A stretch of DNA of 64,000 nucleotides, taken from Algoriphagus winogradskyi (GTDB taxonomy: Bacteria; Bacteroidota; Bacteroidia; Cytophagales; Cyclobacteriaceae). Below are positions 46,349-55,728 of this stretch, one piece after another. The DNA lies in NCBI RefSeq assembly GCF_900182815.1, contig NZ_FXUA01000007.1, forward strand, positions 62,001-126,000, in the 5' to 3' direction. Position numbers and translations under genes: made by a program. The first letter of the stretch is position 1. Each line of letters opens with the position of its first letter. A model generated the notes under the pieces. It ran no database searches, was not told the origin of the DNA, and saw only the letters and a program-made list of their open reading frames with translations.

Positions 46349-46654
46349 ATGAATCAGAAAATCAGAATAAAACTAAAATCATACGATCACAGCCTGGTGG
46401 ATAAGTCATCAGAGAAGATTGTAAAGGCAGTGAAAGCCACTGGCGCAGTAGTAGTAGGGCCAATTCCATTGCCTACAAAGAAGGAGAAATTCACCGTATT
46501 GAAATCTCCACACGTGTCTAAGAAAGCTAGAGATCAATACCAACTTTGTACTTACAAGAGATTGGTGGATATCTACTCTAACTCTTCCAAAACGGTAGAT
46601 GCTTTGATGAAAATCGAGCTTCCAAGTGGAGTTGATGTAGAGATCAAAGTTTGA
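46349..46654 (+). CDS. rpsJ: Ribosomal protein S10
   Basis: The 101-residue S10 has [39 protein letters not shown] and STVD-like [24 protein letters not shown]. It is a 30S component and also a NusE-type antitermination factor. It ends the rpsL-fusA unit: a terminator follows at once and the S10-type cluster restarts with its own promoter before rplC. In E. coli it is the first gene of that cluster. Confidence 0.98.
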   Translation: MNQKIRIKLKSYDHSLVDKSSEKIVKAVKATGAVVVGPIPLPTKKEKFTVLKSPHVSKKARDQYQLCTYKRLVDIYSNSSKTVDALMKIELPSGVDVEIKV

Positions 46655-46674
46655 TCGGACTGGATTAATATACT

Positions 46675-46705
46675 AAAGACCTGCTTTTCGGAGCAGGTCT
46701 TTTTT
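46675..46705 (+). terminator. Intrinsic terminator after rpsJ
   Basis: AAAGACCTGCT (46675-46685) pairs with AGCAGGTCTTT (46692-46702) around TTTCGG, followed by TTT. It separates rpsJ from rplC. Confidence 0.9.
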
Positions 46706-46798
46706 GCTTTAGAGGCTTGCTGTTGTGATTGTAGGGCTATAAATGCCTGAGGCACAACGGAAATATTTTGCAATACAGTTAAAATTTAGGATTTCGGA

Positions 46799-46829
46799 TT
46801 TGTTACAGAATTTTATTTCAGTAACTTTG
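46799..46829 (+). promoter_or_regulatory. Consensus promoter for rplC-led ribosomal cluster
   Basis: TTTG (46799-46802), 19 bp, TAACTTTG (46822-46829) is a perfect match to the Bacteroidota consensus. The predicted start near 46836 leaves about 57 nt of leader before rplC. Confidence 0.85.
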
Positions 46830-46844
46830 CAGTCCTTTAAAAGG

Positions 46845-46872
46845 AACCCCGGCAGACAAATGCCTGTGGGTT
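46845..46872 (+). promoter_or_regulatory. Hairpin in rplC leader
   Basis: AACCC (46845-46849) pairs with GGGTT (46868-46872), and inside it GGCA (46851-46854) pairs with TGCC (46861-46864) around GACAAA. It lies in the 5' leader, 20 bp before the rplC ATG. It is a plausible target for autoregulation, for example by L4, but this is inference. Confidence 0.5.
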
Positions 46873-46892
46873 ATTATATTATCTTATAAAAG

Positions 46893-47525
46893 ATGTCTGG
46901 TATAATAGGTAGAAAAGTAGGAATGACTAGCATTTTCAGTGCCGATGGACGTAACGTCGCATGCACGCTAATAGAAGCTGGTCCTTGTGTAGTGACGCAA
47001 GTAAAAAACGTTGAAACAGACGGGTACAACGCAGTGCAGTTGGCTTATGGTGAGCGTAAAGAGAAAAATACGCCAAAACCATTGATCGGTCATTTTAAAA
47101 AGGCTGGTACAACACCAAAGCACAAAGTTGTTGAGTTCAGAGAGTTCCGGGTCGAGTTTGAAGGCCAGGTAAATCTAGGAGCTACTGTGAAGGCTGGTGA
47201 AGTATTTATCGAAGGTGACTTCGTAGATGCTATCGGAACTTCAAAAGGTAAAGGATTCCAGGGTGTAGTAAAACGTCATGGTTTTGCTGGTGTGGGTGGA
47301 CAAACTCACGGTCAGCACAACAGAGGTAGACACCCAGGTTCAATTGGTGCATGTTCTTGGCCATCCAGAGTATTCAAAGGAATGAGAATGGCTGGTAGAA
47401 CGGGCGGAGACAGAGTGAAGGTTGTCAACCTTAGAGTGTTGAAAATCTATGCTGACAAAAACCTACTATTGGTTTCTGGTTCTGTACCTGGTCCTAAAAA
47501 TTCTTTCGTTATTCTAGAGAAGTAA
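46893..47525 (+). CDS. rplC: Ribosomal protein L3
   Basis: The 210-residue L3 has [36 protein letters not shown] and [18 protein letters not shown] in its long rRNA-reaching loop. It contacts the peptidyl-transferase centre and is an early assembly protein of the 50S subunit. First gene of its unit, with promoter and leader hairpin directly upstream. It lies 3 bp before rplD. Confidence 0.98.
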   Translation: MSGIIGRKVGMTSIFSADGRNVACTLIEAGPCVVTQVKNVETDGYNAVQLAYGERKEKNTPKPLIGHFKKAGTTPKHKVVEFREFRVEFEGQVNLGATVKAGEVFIEGDFVDAIGTSKGKGFQGVVKRHGFAGVGGQTHGQHNRGRHPGSIGACSWPSRVFKGMRMAGRTGGDRVKVVNLRVLKIYADKNLLLVSGSVPGPKNSFVILEK

Positions 47526-47528
47526 GCC

Positions 47529-48158
47529 ATGGAATTAGCAGTAATTAATCAAAAAGGAGAAGACACAGGTAGAAAAATCAGCTTGTCTGATGAGATTTTC
47601 GCAATCGAACCAAACGATCATGCGATCTACCTTGATGTAAAGCAGTACTTGGCTAACCAAAGACAAGGTACGCACAAGTCTAAAGAGAGAAATGAGATAG
47701 CTGGCTCTACTCGTAAGATCAAAAAGCAAAAGGGCACTGGTAGTGCACGTGCTGGATCTATCAAGTCGCCGCTATTCCGAGGAGGAGGAAGAGTATTTGG
47801 CCCACAGCCAAGAGACTATTCTTTCAAATTGAATAAAAAGGTAAAACAACTAGCCAGAAAATCTGCACTTACTTATAAAGTGAAAGATAACAGCTTGTCA
47901 GTATTGGAAAGCATTTCATTTGACTCTCCAAAAACTAAGAGTTACTTGGCATTGCTTAACGGTTTGTCTCTTGGAGATAAGAAGACGCTACTAGTACTTC
48001 CTGAGGAAAATGCTAACGTGTTCCTTTCCAGCAGAAACTTGCCAAAGGCGAAAGTTGTGACTGTAAATGATGTAAATACTTACCAGGTTCTTAACGCTGA
48101 TCACCTAGTGATCTGTGAAGGTTCTTTAAGTAAGTTGGAAACCATTTTATCGAAATAA
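47529..48158 (+). CDS. rplD: Ribosomal protein L4
   Basis: The 209-residue L4 has the extended loop with [19 protein letters not shown] and [18 protein letters not shown] that lines the exit tunnel, followed by [13 protein letters not shown] [12 protein letters not shown]. In many bacteria L4 represses its own cluster through the leader mRNA, and the hairpin before rplC could play that part here (inference). Confidence 0.98.
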   Translation: MELAVINQKGEDTGRKISLSDEIFAIEPNDHAIYLDVKQYLANQRQGTHKSKERNEIAGSTRKIKKQKGTGSARAGSIKSPLFRGGGRVFGPQPRDYSFKLNKKVKQLARKSALTYKVKDNSLSVLESISFDSPKTKSYLALLNGLSLGDKKTLLVLPEENANVFLSSRNLPKAKVVTVNDVNTYQVLNADHLVICEGSLSKLETILSK

Positions 48159-48162
48159 GACA

Positions 48163-48450
48163 ATGGATATTCTAAAGCAGCCTTTAATTACAGAAAAGAT
48201 TTCTGCCATGAACGAAAGAGGCGTTTATGGATTCATCGTGGAAAAAACTGCGAAGAAACCGGAAATCAAACTTGCTGTAGAAAAAACGTTTGGTGTGAAA
48301 GTGGTTTCTATCAGAACCATCAGATATGCAGCAAAGCATAAATCTAGATACACCAAAGCTAAAGTGGTTTCAGGCTTTACCAATGCTTTCAAGAAAGCAA
48401 TCGTGCAAGTAGCCGACGGTGAAGTGATTGATTTTTACGGAGAAATTTAA
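48163..48450 (+). CDS. rplW: Ribosomal protein L23
   Basis: The 95-residue L23 has ILKQPLITEKISAMNERG, VEKTFGVKVVSIRTIRYA and a C-terminal KKAIVQVADGEVIDFY. It lies at the tunnel exit and is a docking site for signal recognition particle and trigger factor. It stands between rplD (4 bp) and rplB (13 bp). Confidence 0.97.
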   Translation: MDILKQPLITEKISAMNERGVYGFIVEKTAKKPEIKLAVEKTFGVKVVSIRTIRYAAKHKSRYTKAKVVSGFTNAFKKAIVQVADGEVIDFYGEI

Positions 48451-48463
48451 TTGAATCTATATC

Positions 48464-49288
48464 ATGGCAATTAAAAAGTTGAAGCCTGTAACTCCAGGGA
48501 CAAGATTCAGAGTAGCTCCAGCATTTGACGAGATTACAACGTCAAAGCCGGAAAAATCTCTTCTTGCTCCTATCAAGAAGTCAGGTGGACGAAATAATGA
48601 AGGCAAAATGACTGTCCGTAATATTGGCGGTGGTCATAAGAGAAGACTACGTATTGTAGACTTCAAAAGAAACAAGTTCGGCGTACCTGCGGTAGTTAAA
48701 TCTATCGAGTATGATCCAAACAGAACAGCACGTCTTGCCCTACTATATTATGCAGATGGTGCGAAGGCCTACATTATCGCCCCGGAAGGTTTGTCAGTGG
48801 GACAAACAGTGATTTCCGGTGAGCAAGTTGCTCCAGAAGTGGGCAACGCGATGCCAGTGGTGAACATTCCAATGGGTACGATTGTACACTGCTTGGAATT
48901 GAAGCCAGGAAAAGGTGCCGCAATGGTAAGAAGTGCCGGAGGTTATGCACAGATCGTAGCCCGTGACGGGAAATACGTGACAGTGAAACTTCCATCTGGT
49001 GAGATGAGACTTGTTCTTAATACATGTATGGCTACTATTGGAACTGTTTCCAATGGTGATCACATGAACGTAGTATTGGGTAAAGCCGGTCGTAAGAGAT
49101 GGCTCGGAGCTCGTCCTCGTGTAAGAGGTGTAGCAATGAACCCAGTAGATCACCCAATGGGTGGTGGTGAAGGTCGTTCTTCTGGAGGACACCCTAGATC
49201 TAGAAAAGGTCTATTGTCTAAAGGTAAGAAAACAAGATCTCCTAAGAAGTATTCAAACAAGTTCATCGTAAGCAAAAGATCTAAATAA
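48464..49288 (+). CDS. rplB: Ribosomal protein L2
   Basis: The 274-residue L2 has [37 protein letters not shown] and the C-terminal [20 protein letters not shown] with the conserved histidine of the peptidyl-transferase region. It is needed for subunit joining and tRNA binding. It lies 2 bp before rpsS. Confidence 0.98.
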   Translation: MAIKKLKPVTPGTRFRVAPAFDEITTSKPEKSLLAPIKKSGGRNNEGKMTVRNIGGGHKRRLRIVDFKRNKFGVPAVVKSIEYDPNRTARLALLYYADGAKAYIIAPEGLSVGQTVISGEQVAPEVGNAMPVVNIPMGTIVHCLELKPGKGAAMVRSAGGYAQIVARDGKYVTVKLPSGEMRLVLNTCMATIGTVSNGDHMNVVLGKAGRKRWLGARPRVRGVAMNPVDHPMGGGEGRSSGGHPRSRKGLLSKGKKTRSPKKYSNKFIVSKRSK

Positions 49289-49290
49289 TT

Positions 49291-49569
49291 ATGGCACGTT
49301 CATTAAAAAAAGGTCCTTATATCGAGCACCATCTTGTGAAAAAAGTGGATGCTCAGAACGAATCAGGCAAGAAATCGGTAATCAAGACTTGGTCAAGAAA
49401 ATCAATGATTTCTCCAGATTTCGTAGGACATACCTTCGCTGTGCATAATGGGAATAAATTCATTCCAGTATTTGTAACAGACAACATGGTAGGTCATAAG
49501 CTAGGTGAATTTGCTCCTACCAGAAATTTCAGAGGCCACATTGCCAAAAAAGATAAAGGAAAGAGATAA
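49291..49569 (+). CDS. rpsS: Ribosomal protein S19
   Basis: The 92-residue S19 has [39 protein letters not shown] and [14 protein letters not shown]. It forms a head bridge with S13. Both neighbours lie 2 bp away (rplB and rplV), which indicates tight translational coupling. Confidence 0.98.
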   Translation: MARSLKKGPYIEHHLVKKVDAQNESGKKSVIKTWSRKSMISPDFVGHTFAVHNGNKFIPVFVTDNMVGHKLGEFAPTRNFRGHIAKKDKGKR

Positions 49570-49571
49570 TC

Positions 49572-49964
49572 ATGGAAGCATTAGCAAAATTAAATAATGT
49601 CCCTACATCTCCGCGTAAGATGCGCCTTGTGGCTGACCTTGTCAGAGGCAAGAGAGTAGGATTGGCACTTAGCATATTGAAGTTTACTCCTAATCATGGA
49701 GCTGCTCGACTTGAGAAGTTGTTGCTTTCCGCTGTAGCCAACTGGCAAGCGAAAAACCCTGATGCCAAATTGGAAGAAGCTGACCTTTTCATCAAAACTG
49801 TAATGGTAGATGAAGGTAGAATGCTTAAGAGATTAAGACCAGCTCCTCAAGGTAGAGGTCATAGAATCCGCAAGAGATCAAATCATGTAACGCTTATTGT
49901 TGATTCATTCGACACGCAAGAAGTTACCGCTGATGTAGTAGAAACAAACGAAAAGGCAAATTAA
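49572..49964 (+). CDS. rplV: Ribosomal protein L22
   Basis: The 130-residue L22 has [20 protein letters not shown] and the tunnel-reaching hairpin with [20 protein letters not shown]. It lines the exit tunnel with L4. It is followed by rpsC after 9 bp. Confidence 0.98.
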   Translation: MEALAKLNNVPTSPRKMRLVADLVRGKRVGLALSILKFTPNHGAARLEKLLLSAVANWQAKNPDAKLEEADLFIKTVMVDEGRMLKRLRPAPQGRGHRIRKRSNHVTLIVDSFDTQEVTADVVETNEKAN

Positions 49965-49973
49965 GAACAGACT

Positions 49974-50705
49974 ATGGGACAAAAGATCAACCCAATAGGA
50001 TTTAGACTTGGTGTAGTCAAAGGCTGGGATTCCAACTGGTATGGTGGGAAAGACTTCGCTGAGAAGCTATATGAAGATCAGAAAATCCGTAAGTACGTCC
50101 TTGCCAGAATTCCTAAGGGAGGTATTTCTAAAGTGATTATTGAGCGCACGCTTAAAAGAATCACTCTTACGATTCATACTGCCCGTCCAGGTGTTGTAAT
50201 TGGTAAAGGTGGAGCCGAAGTAGATAAACTGAAAGAAGAACTTAAGAATATCACCAACAAGGATATTCAGATTAATATCTTCGAGATCAAGCGTCCTGAA
50301 TTGGATGCGAAATTGGTAGGTGAATCAATCGCTCAGCAGCTTCAAGCAAGAATTTCTTTCAGAAGAGCAATGAAGCAAGCTATTGCAGCATCCATGAGAG
50401 TGGGAGCGGAAGGAATTAAAGTTAAACTTTCTGGACGTCTAGGCGGAGCCGAAATGGCCCGTTCTGAAATGTACAAAGAAGGAAGAATTCCTCTTCACAC
50501 ATTGAGAGCAGATATTGATTACGCCTTGTCAGAAGCCCTTACGGTATATGGCTTGATCGGAATCAAAGTTTGGATCTTCAAAGGTGAAGTGTACGGTAAG
50601 AGAGATCTTTCTCCTAATCAGGGAGCAGCTAATGAGCCTAAAGGTGCTCGTAATGCAGGTCCTAAGAGAAATGATGGTCCAAGACGAAGAAAAAGAAATA
50701 ACTAA
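49974..50705 (+). CDS. rpsC: Ribosomal protein S3
   Basis: The 243-residue S3 has [20 protein letters not shown], the KH-domain loop [20 protein letters not shown] and [20 protein letters not shown]. About 30 residues at the C-terminus are a basic, low-complexity tail rich in Arg, Lys and Asn. It forms the mRNA entry site. It lies 23 bp before rplP. Confidence 0.98.
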   Translation: MGQKINPIGFRLGVVKGWDSNWYGGKDFAEKLYEDQKIRKYVLARIPKGGISKVIIERTLKRITLTIHTARPGVVIGKGGAEVDKLKEELKNITNKDIQINIFEIKRPELDAKLVGESIAQQLQARISFRRAMKQAIAASMRVGAEGIKVKLSGRLGGAEMARSEMYKEGRIPLHTLRADIDYALSEALTVYGLIGIKVWIFKGEVYGKRDLSPNQGAANEPKGARNAGPKRNDGPRRRKRNN

Positions 50706-50728
50706 TTTTCGCCCATAAGTGAGAACTC

Positions 50729-51148
50729 ATGTTACAGCCAAAAAGAACTAAATATAGGAAAATGCAAAAGGGCCGTGTCAAAGGCATTGCACAAAGAGGG
50801 CATACGCTTTCTTTTGGCAACTTTGGCATCAAGTCCCTTGAAGCAGGATGGATCACCTCCCGTCAGATCGAGGCAGCTCGTATCGCGATGACGAGAGCAA
50901 TGAAAAGAGAAGGACAGGTTTGGATCAGAATATTCCCTGACAAACCTATCACTAAAAAGCCCGCAGAGGTTCGTATGGGTAAAGGTAAAGGTGCTCCAGA
51001 ATATTGGGTAGCCGTTATCAAACCAGGAACGATCCTTTTCGAAGCTACTGGCGTGAGCCAGGAGACAGCTAAAGAGGCGTTGAGACTTGCACAGCAAAAG
51101 CTACCTGTAAGCACTAGATTTGTTGTTCGTAGAGATTACGCTGAATAA
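50729..51148 (+). CDS. rplP: Ribosomal protein L16
   Basis: The 139-residue L16 has [58 protein letters not shown] and [18 protein letters not shown]. It stabilises A-site tRNA in the 50S subunit. It lies 8 bp before rpmC. Confidence 0.98.
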   Translation: MLQPKRTKYRKMQKGRVKGIAQRGHTLSFGNFGIKSLEAGWITSRQIEAARIAMTRAMKREGQVWIRIFPDKPITKKPAEVRMGKGKGAPEYWVAVIKPGTILFEATGVSQETAKEALRLAQQKLPVSTRFVVRRDYAE

Positions 51149-51156
51149 TAAGCACT

Positions 51157-51339
51157 ATGAAAAATACTGAAATCAAATCACTGTCTAACAGTGAAATCGC
51201 CGAGCGACTAGTCGCTGAGCAGGAGAATCTAACCAAACTTAGGTTTGCGCACTCGATATCTCCTATAGAGAATCCTAACAGAATCCGCGAGACCAAGCGC
51301 TTTATCGCAAGATTAAAGACTGCATTGGCTGCCAAATAA
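51157..51339 (+). CDS. rpmC: Ribosomal protein L29
   Basis: The 60-residue helical L29 has [20 protein letters not shown] and the typical [12 protein letters not shown] end. It neighbours L23 at the tunnel exit. It stands between rplP and rpsQ (17 bp). Confidence 0.95.
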   Translation: MKNTEIKSLSNSEIAERLVAEQENLTKLRFAHSISPIENPNRIRETKRFIARLKTALAAK

Positions 51340-51356
51340 TAGCTAACAAAAAGAAT

Positions 51357-51620
51357 ATGGCTACGACAGAGAGAAATCTTCGAAAAGAAAGAATTGGTAA
51401 GGTGGTAAGTAACAAGATGGATAAGTCCATTACCGTATTGATCGAGCGTCGCGTAAAGCACGCCATCTATGGTAAGTTTGTTACCAAAACAACCAAATTT
51501 ATGGCTCATGACGAGACAAATGATTGTAACCCAGGTGACTTGGTGAAAATCAGCGAAACTCGTCCGCTGAGTAAGAACAAGCGTTGGAGAGTAGTTGAAA
51601 TTATTGAAAGGGCTAAGTAA
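51357..51620 (+). CDS. rpsQ: Ribosomal protein S17
   Basis: The 87-residue OB-fold S17 has [39 protein letters not shown] and [20 protein letters not shown]. It is an early 30S assembly protein. It lies 2 bp before rplN. Confidence 0.97.
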   Translation: MATTERNLRKERIGKVVSNKMDKSITVLIERRVKHAIYGKFVTKTTKFMAHDETNDCNPGDLVKISETRPLSKNKRWRVVEIIERAK

Positions 51621-51622
51621 TT

Positions 51623-51991
51623 ATGATCCAGCAAGAATCAAGACTAAGCGTAGCGGACAACTCTGGTGCCAAAGAGGTATTGGTAATCCGCGTATTGGGA
51701 GGAACAAAAAAGCGATATGCTTCCATCGGCGATAAAGTCGTTGTGACAGTAAAATCTGCGCTTTCTTCCAGCAGCATGAAAAAAGGTACCGTTTCAAGAG
51801 CGGTAATCGTGCGTACTCGTAAAGAAATAAGAAGAAAAGACGGTTCTTATATCCGTTTCGAGGACAACGCAGCTGTGTTATTGAACAACAACGACGAGCC
51901 AAGAGGCACGCGTATCTTCGGCCCAGTGGCTAGAGAGTTGAGAGAGAAGCAGTTTATGAAAATCGTTTCATTGGCTCCTGAAGTATTGTAA
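51623..51991 (+). CDS. rplN: Ribosomal protein L14
   Basis: The 122-residue L14 has [56 protein letters not shown] and [20 protein letters not shown]. It forms part of an intersubunit bridge with L19. It has 2-bp gaps on both sides. Confidence 0.98.
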   Translation: MIQQESRLSVADNSGAKEVLVIRVLGGTKKRYASIGDKVVVTVKSALSSSSMKKGTVSRAVIVRTRKEIRRKDGSYIRFEDNAAVLLNNNDEPRGTRIFGPVARELREKQFMKIVSLAPEVL

Positions 51992-51993
51992 TC

Positions 51994-52338
51994 ATGGAAA
52001 GAAAAATGAACAAGCAAACAAAGCTTCATATCAAAACTGGTGACACTGTAAAGGTGATTGCAGGTGATGACAATGGCAAAACAGGAAAAGTACTTTCTGT
52101 AGATAAGCAAAAGAATAGAGCAATCGTGGAAGGTCTTAATATGATCACTAAACACGTGAAGCCTACAGCAGCTAAGCCTCAGGGCGGTATCGATAAGAAA
52201 GAAGCTTCTATCCATATTAGTAACCTGAAACTTGTAGATCCTAAGACTGGTGAAGCCACTAGAACAGGTCGCAAAGAAGGTGAAAATGGTAAATTAGTAA
52301 GATACTCTAAGAAAACTGGGGAGGTGATCAATGGCTAA
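51994..52338 (+). CDS. rplX: Ribosomal protein L24
   Basis: The 114-residue L24 has the KOW motif [20 protein letters not shown] and [21 protein letters not shown] second in-frame ATG at 52006 ([13 protein letters not shown]) is an alternative start; 51994 keeps the 2-bp gap after rplN. Its end overlaps the rplE start by 8 bp. Confidence 0.95.
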   Translation: MERKMNKQTKLHIKTGDTVKVIAGDDNGKTGKVLSVDKQKNRAIVEGLNMITKHVKPTAAKPQGGIDKKEASIHISNLKLVDPKTGEATRTGRKEGENGKLVRYSKKTGEVING

Positions 52339-52891
52339 TCCAAGAATCAAACAAAAGTACGTGGACGAGATCGTTCCTGCTTTGAAAGAGAAATTCCAAT
52401 ACTCTTCAGTAATGCAAGTACCTAAGTTGGAGAAAATTGTTCTCAACAAAGGTATCGGTGCAGCTGTAGCAGATAAAAAATTGGTAGACCAAGGTGTAGA
52501 AGAGCTTTCTTTGATCACTGGTCAGAGAGCTGTTTCGACTATCGCAAAGACTTCTGTTTCCAACTTTAAGTTGAGAGAAGGAATGCCTATCGGAGCTAAA
52601 GTTACTTTGAGAGGTCAGACGATGTATGAGTTCCTTGATCGTTTGATCACTATTGCACTACCACGTGTAAGAGATTTCAAAGGTATTTCTGATAAAGGAT
52701 TTGACGGAAGAGGCAATTACACACTAGGTGTGCAAGAGCAAATAATCTTCCCTGAGATCAGCATTGAGAAAGTCAATAGAATCTCAGGTATGGATATTAC
52801 ATTCGTTACTTCTGCTAATACAGATGAGGAAAGCTTAGAATTATTCAAAGCTTTTGGAATGCCTTTCGTTAAAAAAACTAAAGAAGAATAA
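52331..52891 (+). CDS. rplE: Ribosomal protein L5
   Basis: The 186-residue L5 has [33 protein letters not shown] [18 protein letters not shown] and [18 protein letters not shown]. It binds 5S rRNA in the central protuberance. The start overlaps rplX by 8 bp, so translational coupling is likely. Confidence 0.98.
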   Translation: MANPRIKQKYVDEIVPALKEKFQYSSVMQVPKLEKIVLNKGIGAAVADKKLVDQGVEELSLITGQRAVSTIAKTSVSNFKLREGMPIGAKVTLRGQTMYEFLDRLITIALPRVRDFKGISDKGFDGRGNYTLGVQEQIIFPEISIEKVNRISGMDITFVTSANTDEESLELFKAFGMPFVKKTKEE

Positions 52892-52893
52892 TC

Positions 52894-53163
52894 ATGGCAA
52901 AAGAGTCAATCAAAGCTCGTGAGAGAAAAAGAGAGCGTCTGGTAGCCAAGTATGCAGATAAAAGAGCCGCGCTTAAAGCTGCTGGCGATTATGAAGCACT
53001 TGATAAATTGCCAAAGAACGCGTCTCCAGTTAGACTTCACAACAGATGTAAACTAACTGGTCGTCCTAAGGGCTACATGAGAAAGTTTGGTATCAACAGG
53101 GTAACCTTCAGAGAAATGGCCTCAGCAGGCAAGATCCCTGGAGTGACAAAGTCCAGCTGGTAA
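52894..53163 (+). CDS. rpsN: Ribosomal protein S14, zinc-free type
   Basis: The 89-residue S14 is the long form, ending in [38 protein letters not shown] and VTKSSW. It has a single cysteine, so it lacks the CxxC pairs of zinc-binding S14. It assembles in the 30S head. The 82 bp that follow contain a weak promoter-like site before rpsH. Confidence 0.97.
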   Translation: MAKESIKARERKRERLVAKYADKRAALKAAGDYEALDKLPKNASPVRLHNRCKLTGRPKGYMRKFGINRVTFREMASAGKIPGVTKSSW

Positions 53164-53177
53164 AATAACGACAGTAG

Positions 53178-53208
53178 TTTTTATTATAAAAATCAATTCG
53201 TAACTTTG
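53178..53208 (+). promoter_or_regulatory. Possible internal promoter before rpsH
   Basis: TAACTTTG at 53201-53208 is a perfect -7 box, preceded at 19 bp by TTTT (53178-53181) in place of TTTG. It lies in the only sizeable gap of the cluster (82 bp) and may restart transcription for the spc-type part. Confidence 0.5.
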
Positions 53209-53245
53209 CACGCCCAAATCGGGTGTAGCTAGACTATAAAATACA

Positions 53246-53641
53246 ATGACTGATCCAATAGCTGATTATTTGACTAGGTTGAGAAATGCCATCAAGGCAT
53301 CTCACCGAATCGTTGAAATACCTGCTTCTAATATCAAGAAAGAGATTACAAAAGTATTGCACGAAAAAGGATACATTCAGAATTACAAGTTTGAAGAAAA
53401 CGGTCCACAAGGATCCATCAAAATTGCTCTGAAATTCAATCCTGTTACAAAGCAAAACGCAATTGTAAGCTTGAAGAGAGTTAGTACGCCAGGTTTGAGA
53501 AAATATGTGAAACATACGGAGCTGCCAAGAGTAATCAACGGGCTCGGAATAGCAATTGTTTCTACCTCTAAGGGGGTAATGACTGACAAGGAAGCCCGCA
53601 CTGAGGGTGTAGGTGGAGAAGTTATTTGCTACGTATACTAA
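53246..53641 (+). CDS. rpsH: Ribosomal protein S8
   Basis: The 131-residue S8 has [40 protein letters not shown] and the C-terminal [20 protein letters not shown]. It binds central 16S rRNA; in E. coli it represses the spc operon. It lies 9 bp before rplF. Confidence 0.98.
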   Translation: MTDPIADYLTRLRNAIKASHRIVEIPASNIKKEITKVLHEKGYIQNYKFEENGPQGSIKIALKFNPVTKQNAIVSLKRVSTPGLRKYVKHTELPRVINGLGIAIVSTSKGVMTDKEARTEGVGGEVICYVY

Positions 53642-53650
53642 TTTACTATC

Positions 53651-54208
53651 ATGTCTAGAATAGGTAAAAAACCAATAAATATACCCAGCGGTGTTACTGT
53701 AGACGTCACAGACAAAGGTACTGTGACTGTTAAAGGTCCAAAGGGTACCCTGACTCAGGATGTGAATCCCGATATTCAGGTGAAAGTAGAGAACAACGAA
53801 ATCGTTGTTGCAAGACCTACCGATTCCAAGAGACATAAGTCTATTCACGGTCTTTATAGATCTTTAATCAACAATATGGTGATTGGAGTTTCTGAAGGAT
53901 ACAAGAAAGACTTAGAGCTTGTTGGTGTAGGTTTTAAAGCGTCTAACCAAGGACAGATTCTTGAATTGAATCTTGGTTACTCTCACAATATCTTTATGAT
54001 GCTTCCTGATGAGGTAGCTCTTAAAGCTGAGACTGCAAAAGGTAAGAATCCAATCATTACCTTAGAATCGATAGATAAAGAATTGATTGGACAAGTGGCT
54101 GCAAAAATCAGATCTCTTCGTAAGGTTGAACCTTACAAAGGAAAAGGTGTGCGCTTCGTTGGTGAACAAGTTAGACGTAAGGCTGGTAAAACTGCCGCTA
54201 AAAAATAA
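53651..54208 (+). CDS. rplF: Ribosomal protein L6
   Basis: The 185-residue L6 has MSRIGKKPINIPSGVTVDVT, VTVKGPKGTLTQDVNPDI, and the signature DKELIGQVAAKIRSLRKVEP with YKGKGVRFVGEQVRRKAGKT. It lies near the factor-binding site. It lies 6 bp before rplR. Confidence 0.98.
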   Translation: MSRIGKKPINIPSGVTVDVTDKGTVTVKGPKGTLTQDVNPDIQVKVENNEIVVARPTDSKRHKSIHGLYRSLINNMVIGVSEGYKKDLELVGVGFKASNQGQILELNLGYSHNIFMMLPDEVALKAETAKGKNPIITLESIDKELIGQVAAKIRSLRKVEPYKGKGVRFVGEQVRRKAGKTAAKK

Positions 54209-54214
54209 TAGGTT

Positions 54215-54565
54215 ATGGCATTTAATAAGAATTCCAGAAGACTTAGAATCAAGCAGGGTATCAGAAGAAAGATTTCTGGTACTGATTCCAGACCTCGTTT
54301 GTCAGTTTTCAAAAGCAATACTGGCATCTACGCTCAGCTTATCGATGACCTTAAAGGTCAGACTTTGGCTCAAGCTTCTTCCAAGGAATTGGGAGCAAAG
54401 GCTAACGCTAATGTGTCAGTTTCTAAAGAAGTAGGTAAAAAACTTGCTGAAAGAGCTGTTGCAAACGGAGTAGAATCCGTAGTATTTGACAGAAATGGCT
54501 ACTTGTATCATGGGAATGTGAAAGCTTTGGCAGATGGTGCCAGAGAAGGAGGCCTTAAATTTTAA
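54215..54565 (+). CDS. rplR: Ribosomal protein L18
   Basis: The 116-residue L18 has RLRIKQGIRRKISGTDSRPR, LSVFKSNTGIYAQLIDD, and the C-terminal VVFDRNGYLYHGNVKALADG with AREGGLKF. It binds 5S rRNA together with L5. It has 6-bp gaps on both sides. Confidence 0.98.
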   Translation: MAFNKNSRRLRIKQGIRRKISGTDSRPRLSVFKSNTGIYAQLIDDLKGQTLAQASSKELGAKANANVSVSKEVGKKLAERAVANGVESVVFDRNGYLYHGNVKALADGAREGGLKF

Positions 54566-54571
54566 TAAGCT

Positions 54572-55090
54572 ATGTCTCAACTAAGAAGAAAGCCTATCAG
54601 GGCTACAGATACAGATTTAAAGGAAAAAGTAGTAGCTATCAACCGTGTCGCCAAAGTGGTGAAAGGCGGTAGAAGATTCTCTTTTTCAGCAATTGTTGTA
54701 GTGGGAGATGGCCAAGGTGTTGTTGGTTACGGATTGGGTAAGGCCAATGAGGTAACAGATGCAATCACTAAGGGTATCGAAGATGCTAAGAAGAATTTGG
54801 TGAAAGTGCCAATTTTGAAAGGTACTATCCCTCATGAGCAGATTGGTAAATATGGTGGAGGTTTTGTTTTGATCAAACCAGCAGCAGCAGGTACAGGCGT
54901 TATCGCAGGTGGTGCAATGCGTGCAGTTTTGGAGAGTGCCGGCGTTACCGACGTATTGGCAAAATCTAAAGGATCATCTAATCCTCATAACGTGGTAAAA
55001 GCTACTATCGAAGCTTTGACTCAGCTAAGAGATGCAATCGCTGTTTCACAACAGAGAAGCATTAAAATGTCTAAAGTTTTTAACGGATAA
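54572..55090 (+). CDS. rpsE: Ribosomal protein S5
   Basis: The 172-residue S5 has [40 protein letters not shown] and [20 protein letters not shown]. It helps decoding accuracy and mRNA unwinding at the entry channel. It lies 5 bp before rpmD. Confidence 0.98.
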   Translation: MSQLRRKPIRATDTDLKEKVVAINRVAKVVKGGRRFSFSAIVVVGDGQGVVGYGLGKANEVTDAITKGIEDAKKNLVKVPILKGTIPHEQIGKYGGGFVLIKPAAAGTGVIAGGAMRAVLESAGVTDVLAKSKGSSNPHNVVKATIEALTQLRDAIAVSQQRSIKMSKVFNG

Positions 55091-55095
55091 TCGAA

Positions 55096-55275
55096 ATGGC
55101 TAAGATCAAAATCACGCAAACCAAAAGTACCATTGATAGACCAAGTGATCAAAAAGCTACTATTACAGCTTTAGGTTTAGGTCGTATCAGCAAATCAGTG
55201 ACCGTAGAGAATACGCCTCAGATTGCCGGTATGGTAAATAAAGTTAATCACCTTGTAAAAGTGGAGGAAGCTTAA
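55096..55275 (+). CDS. rpmD: Ribosomal protein L30
   Basis: The 59-residue product of ATG 55096 ([20 protein letters not shown]) is a typical short bacterial L30, with [20 protein letters not shown] and a C-terminal [13 protein letters not shown]. It stands between rpsE (5 bp) and rplO (2 bp), the standard spc order. It is too small for many ORF callers but fully supported by sequence and position. Confidence 0.97.
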   Translation: MAKIKITQTKSTIDRPSDQKATITALGLGRISKSVTVENTPQIAGMVNKVNHLVKVEEA

Positions 55276-55277
55276 TT

Positions 55278-55724
55278 ATGAAACTGCATACATTAACACC
55301 AGCTGAAGGATCTACCAAAAATCGTAAGAGAATTGGTAGAGGTACAGGTTCAGGTAGAGGTGGAACTTCTACAAGAGGTCATAAAGGAGCGAAATCTAGA
55401 TCAGGCTACAAGTCTAAGTTAGGTTTTGAAGGTGGTCAAATGCCACTTCAGAGAAGAGTTCCTAAATTTGGATTCAAAAGCTTGAATAGAGTAGAGTTCA
55501 AACCAGTAAATTTGGATACATTGCAAAGCATTGCTGAGCAATACAATCTTGAAGTAGTAAACATGGAAGCGTTAGTTTCTCATGGTATTGCTTCCAAGAA
55601 TGACAAAATCAAAATCCTCGGTGGAGGTGAATTGAAATCCAAATTAGACGTAACTGCTCATAAATTCTCAGCAACTGCAGCAGCAGCTATTGAGAAGTTG
55701 GGTGGAACGGTAAACACAATTTAA
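55278..55724 (+). CDS. rplO: Ribosomal protein L15
   Basis: The 148-residue L15 has [20 protein letters not shown], the Gly/Arg-rich [20 protein letters not shown] and [20 protein letters not shown]. The C-terminal half binds the 50S core. It lies 4 bp before secY. Confidence 0.98.
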   Translation: MKLHTLTPAEGSTKNRKRIGRGTGSGRGGTSTRGHKGAKSRSGYKSKLGFEGGQMPLQRRVPKFGFKSLNRVEFKPVNLDTLQSIAEQYNLEVVNMEALVSHGIASKNDKIKILGGGELKSKLDVTAHKFSATAAAAIEKLGGTVNTI

Positions 55725-55728
55725 TTTA

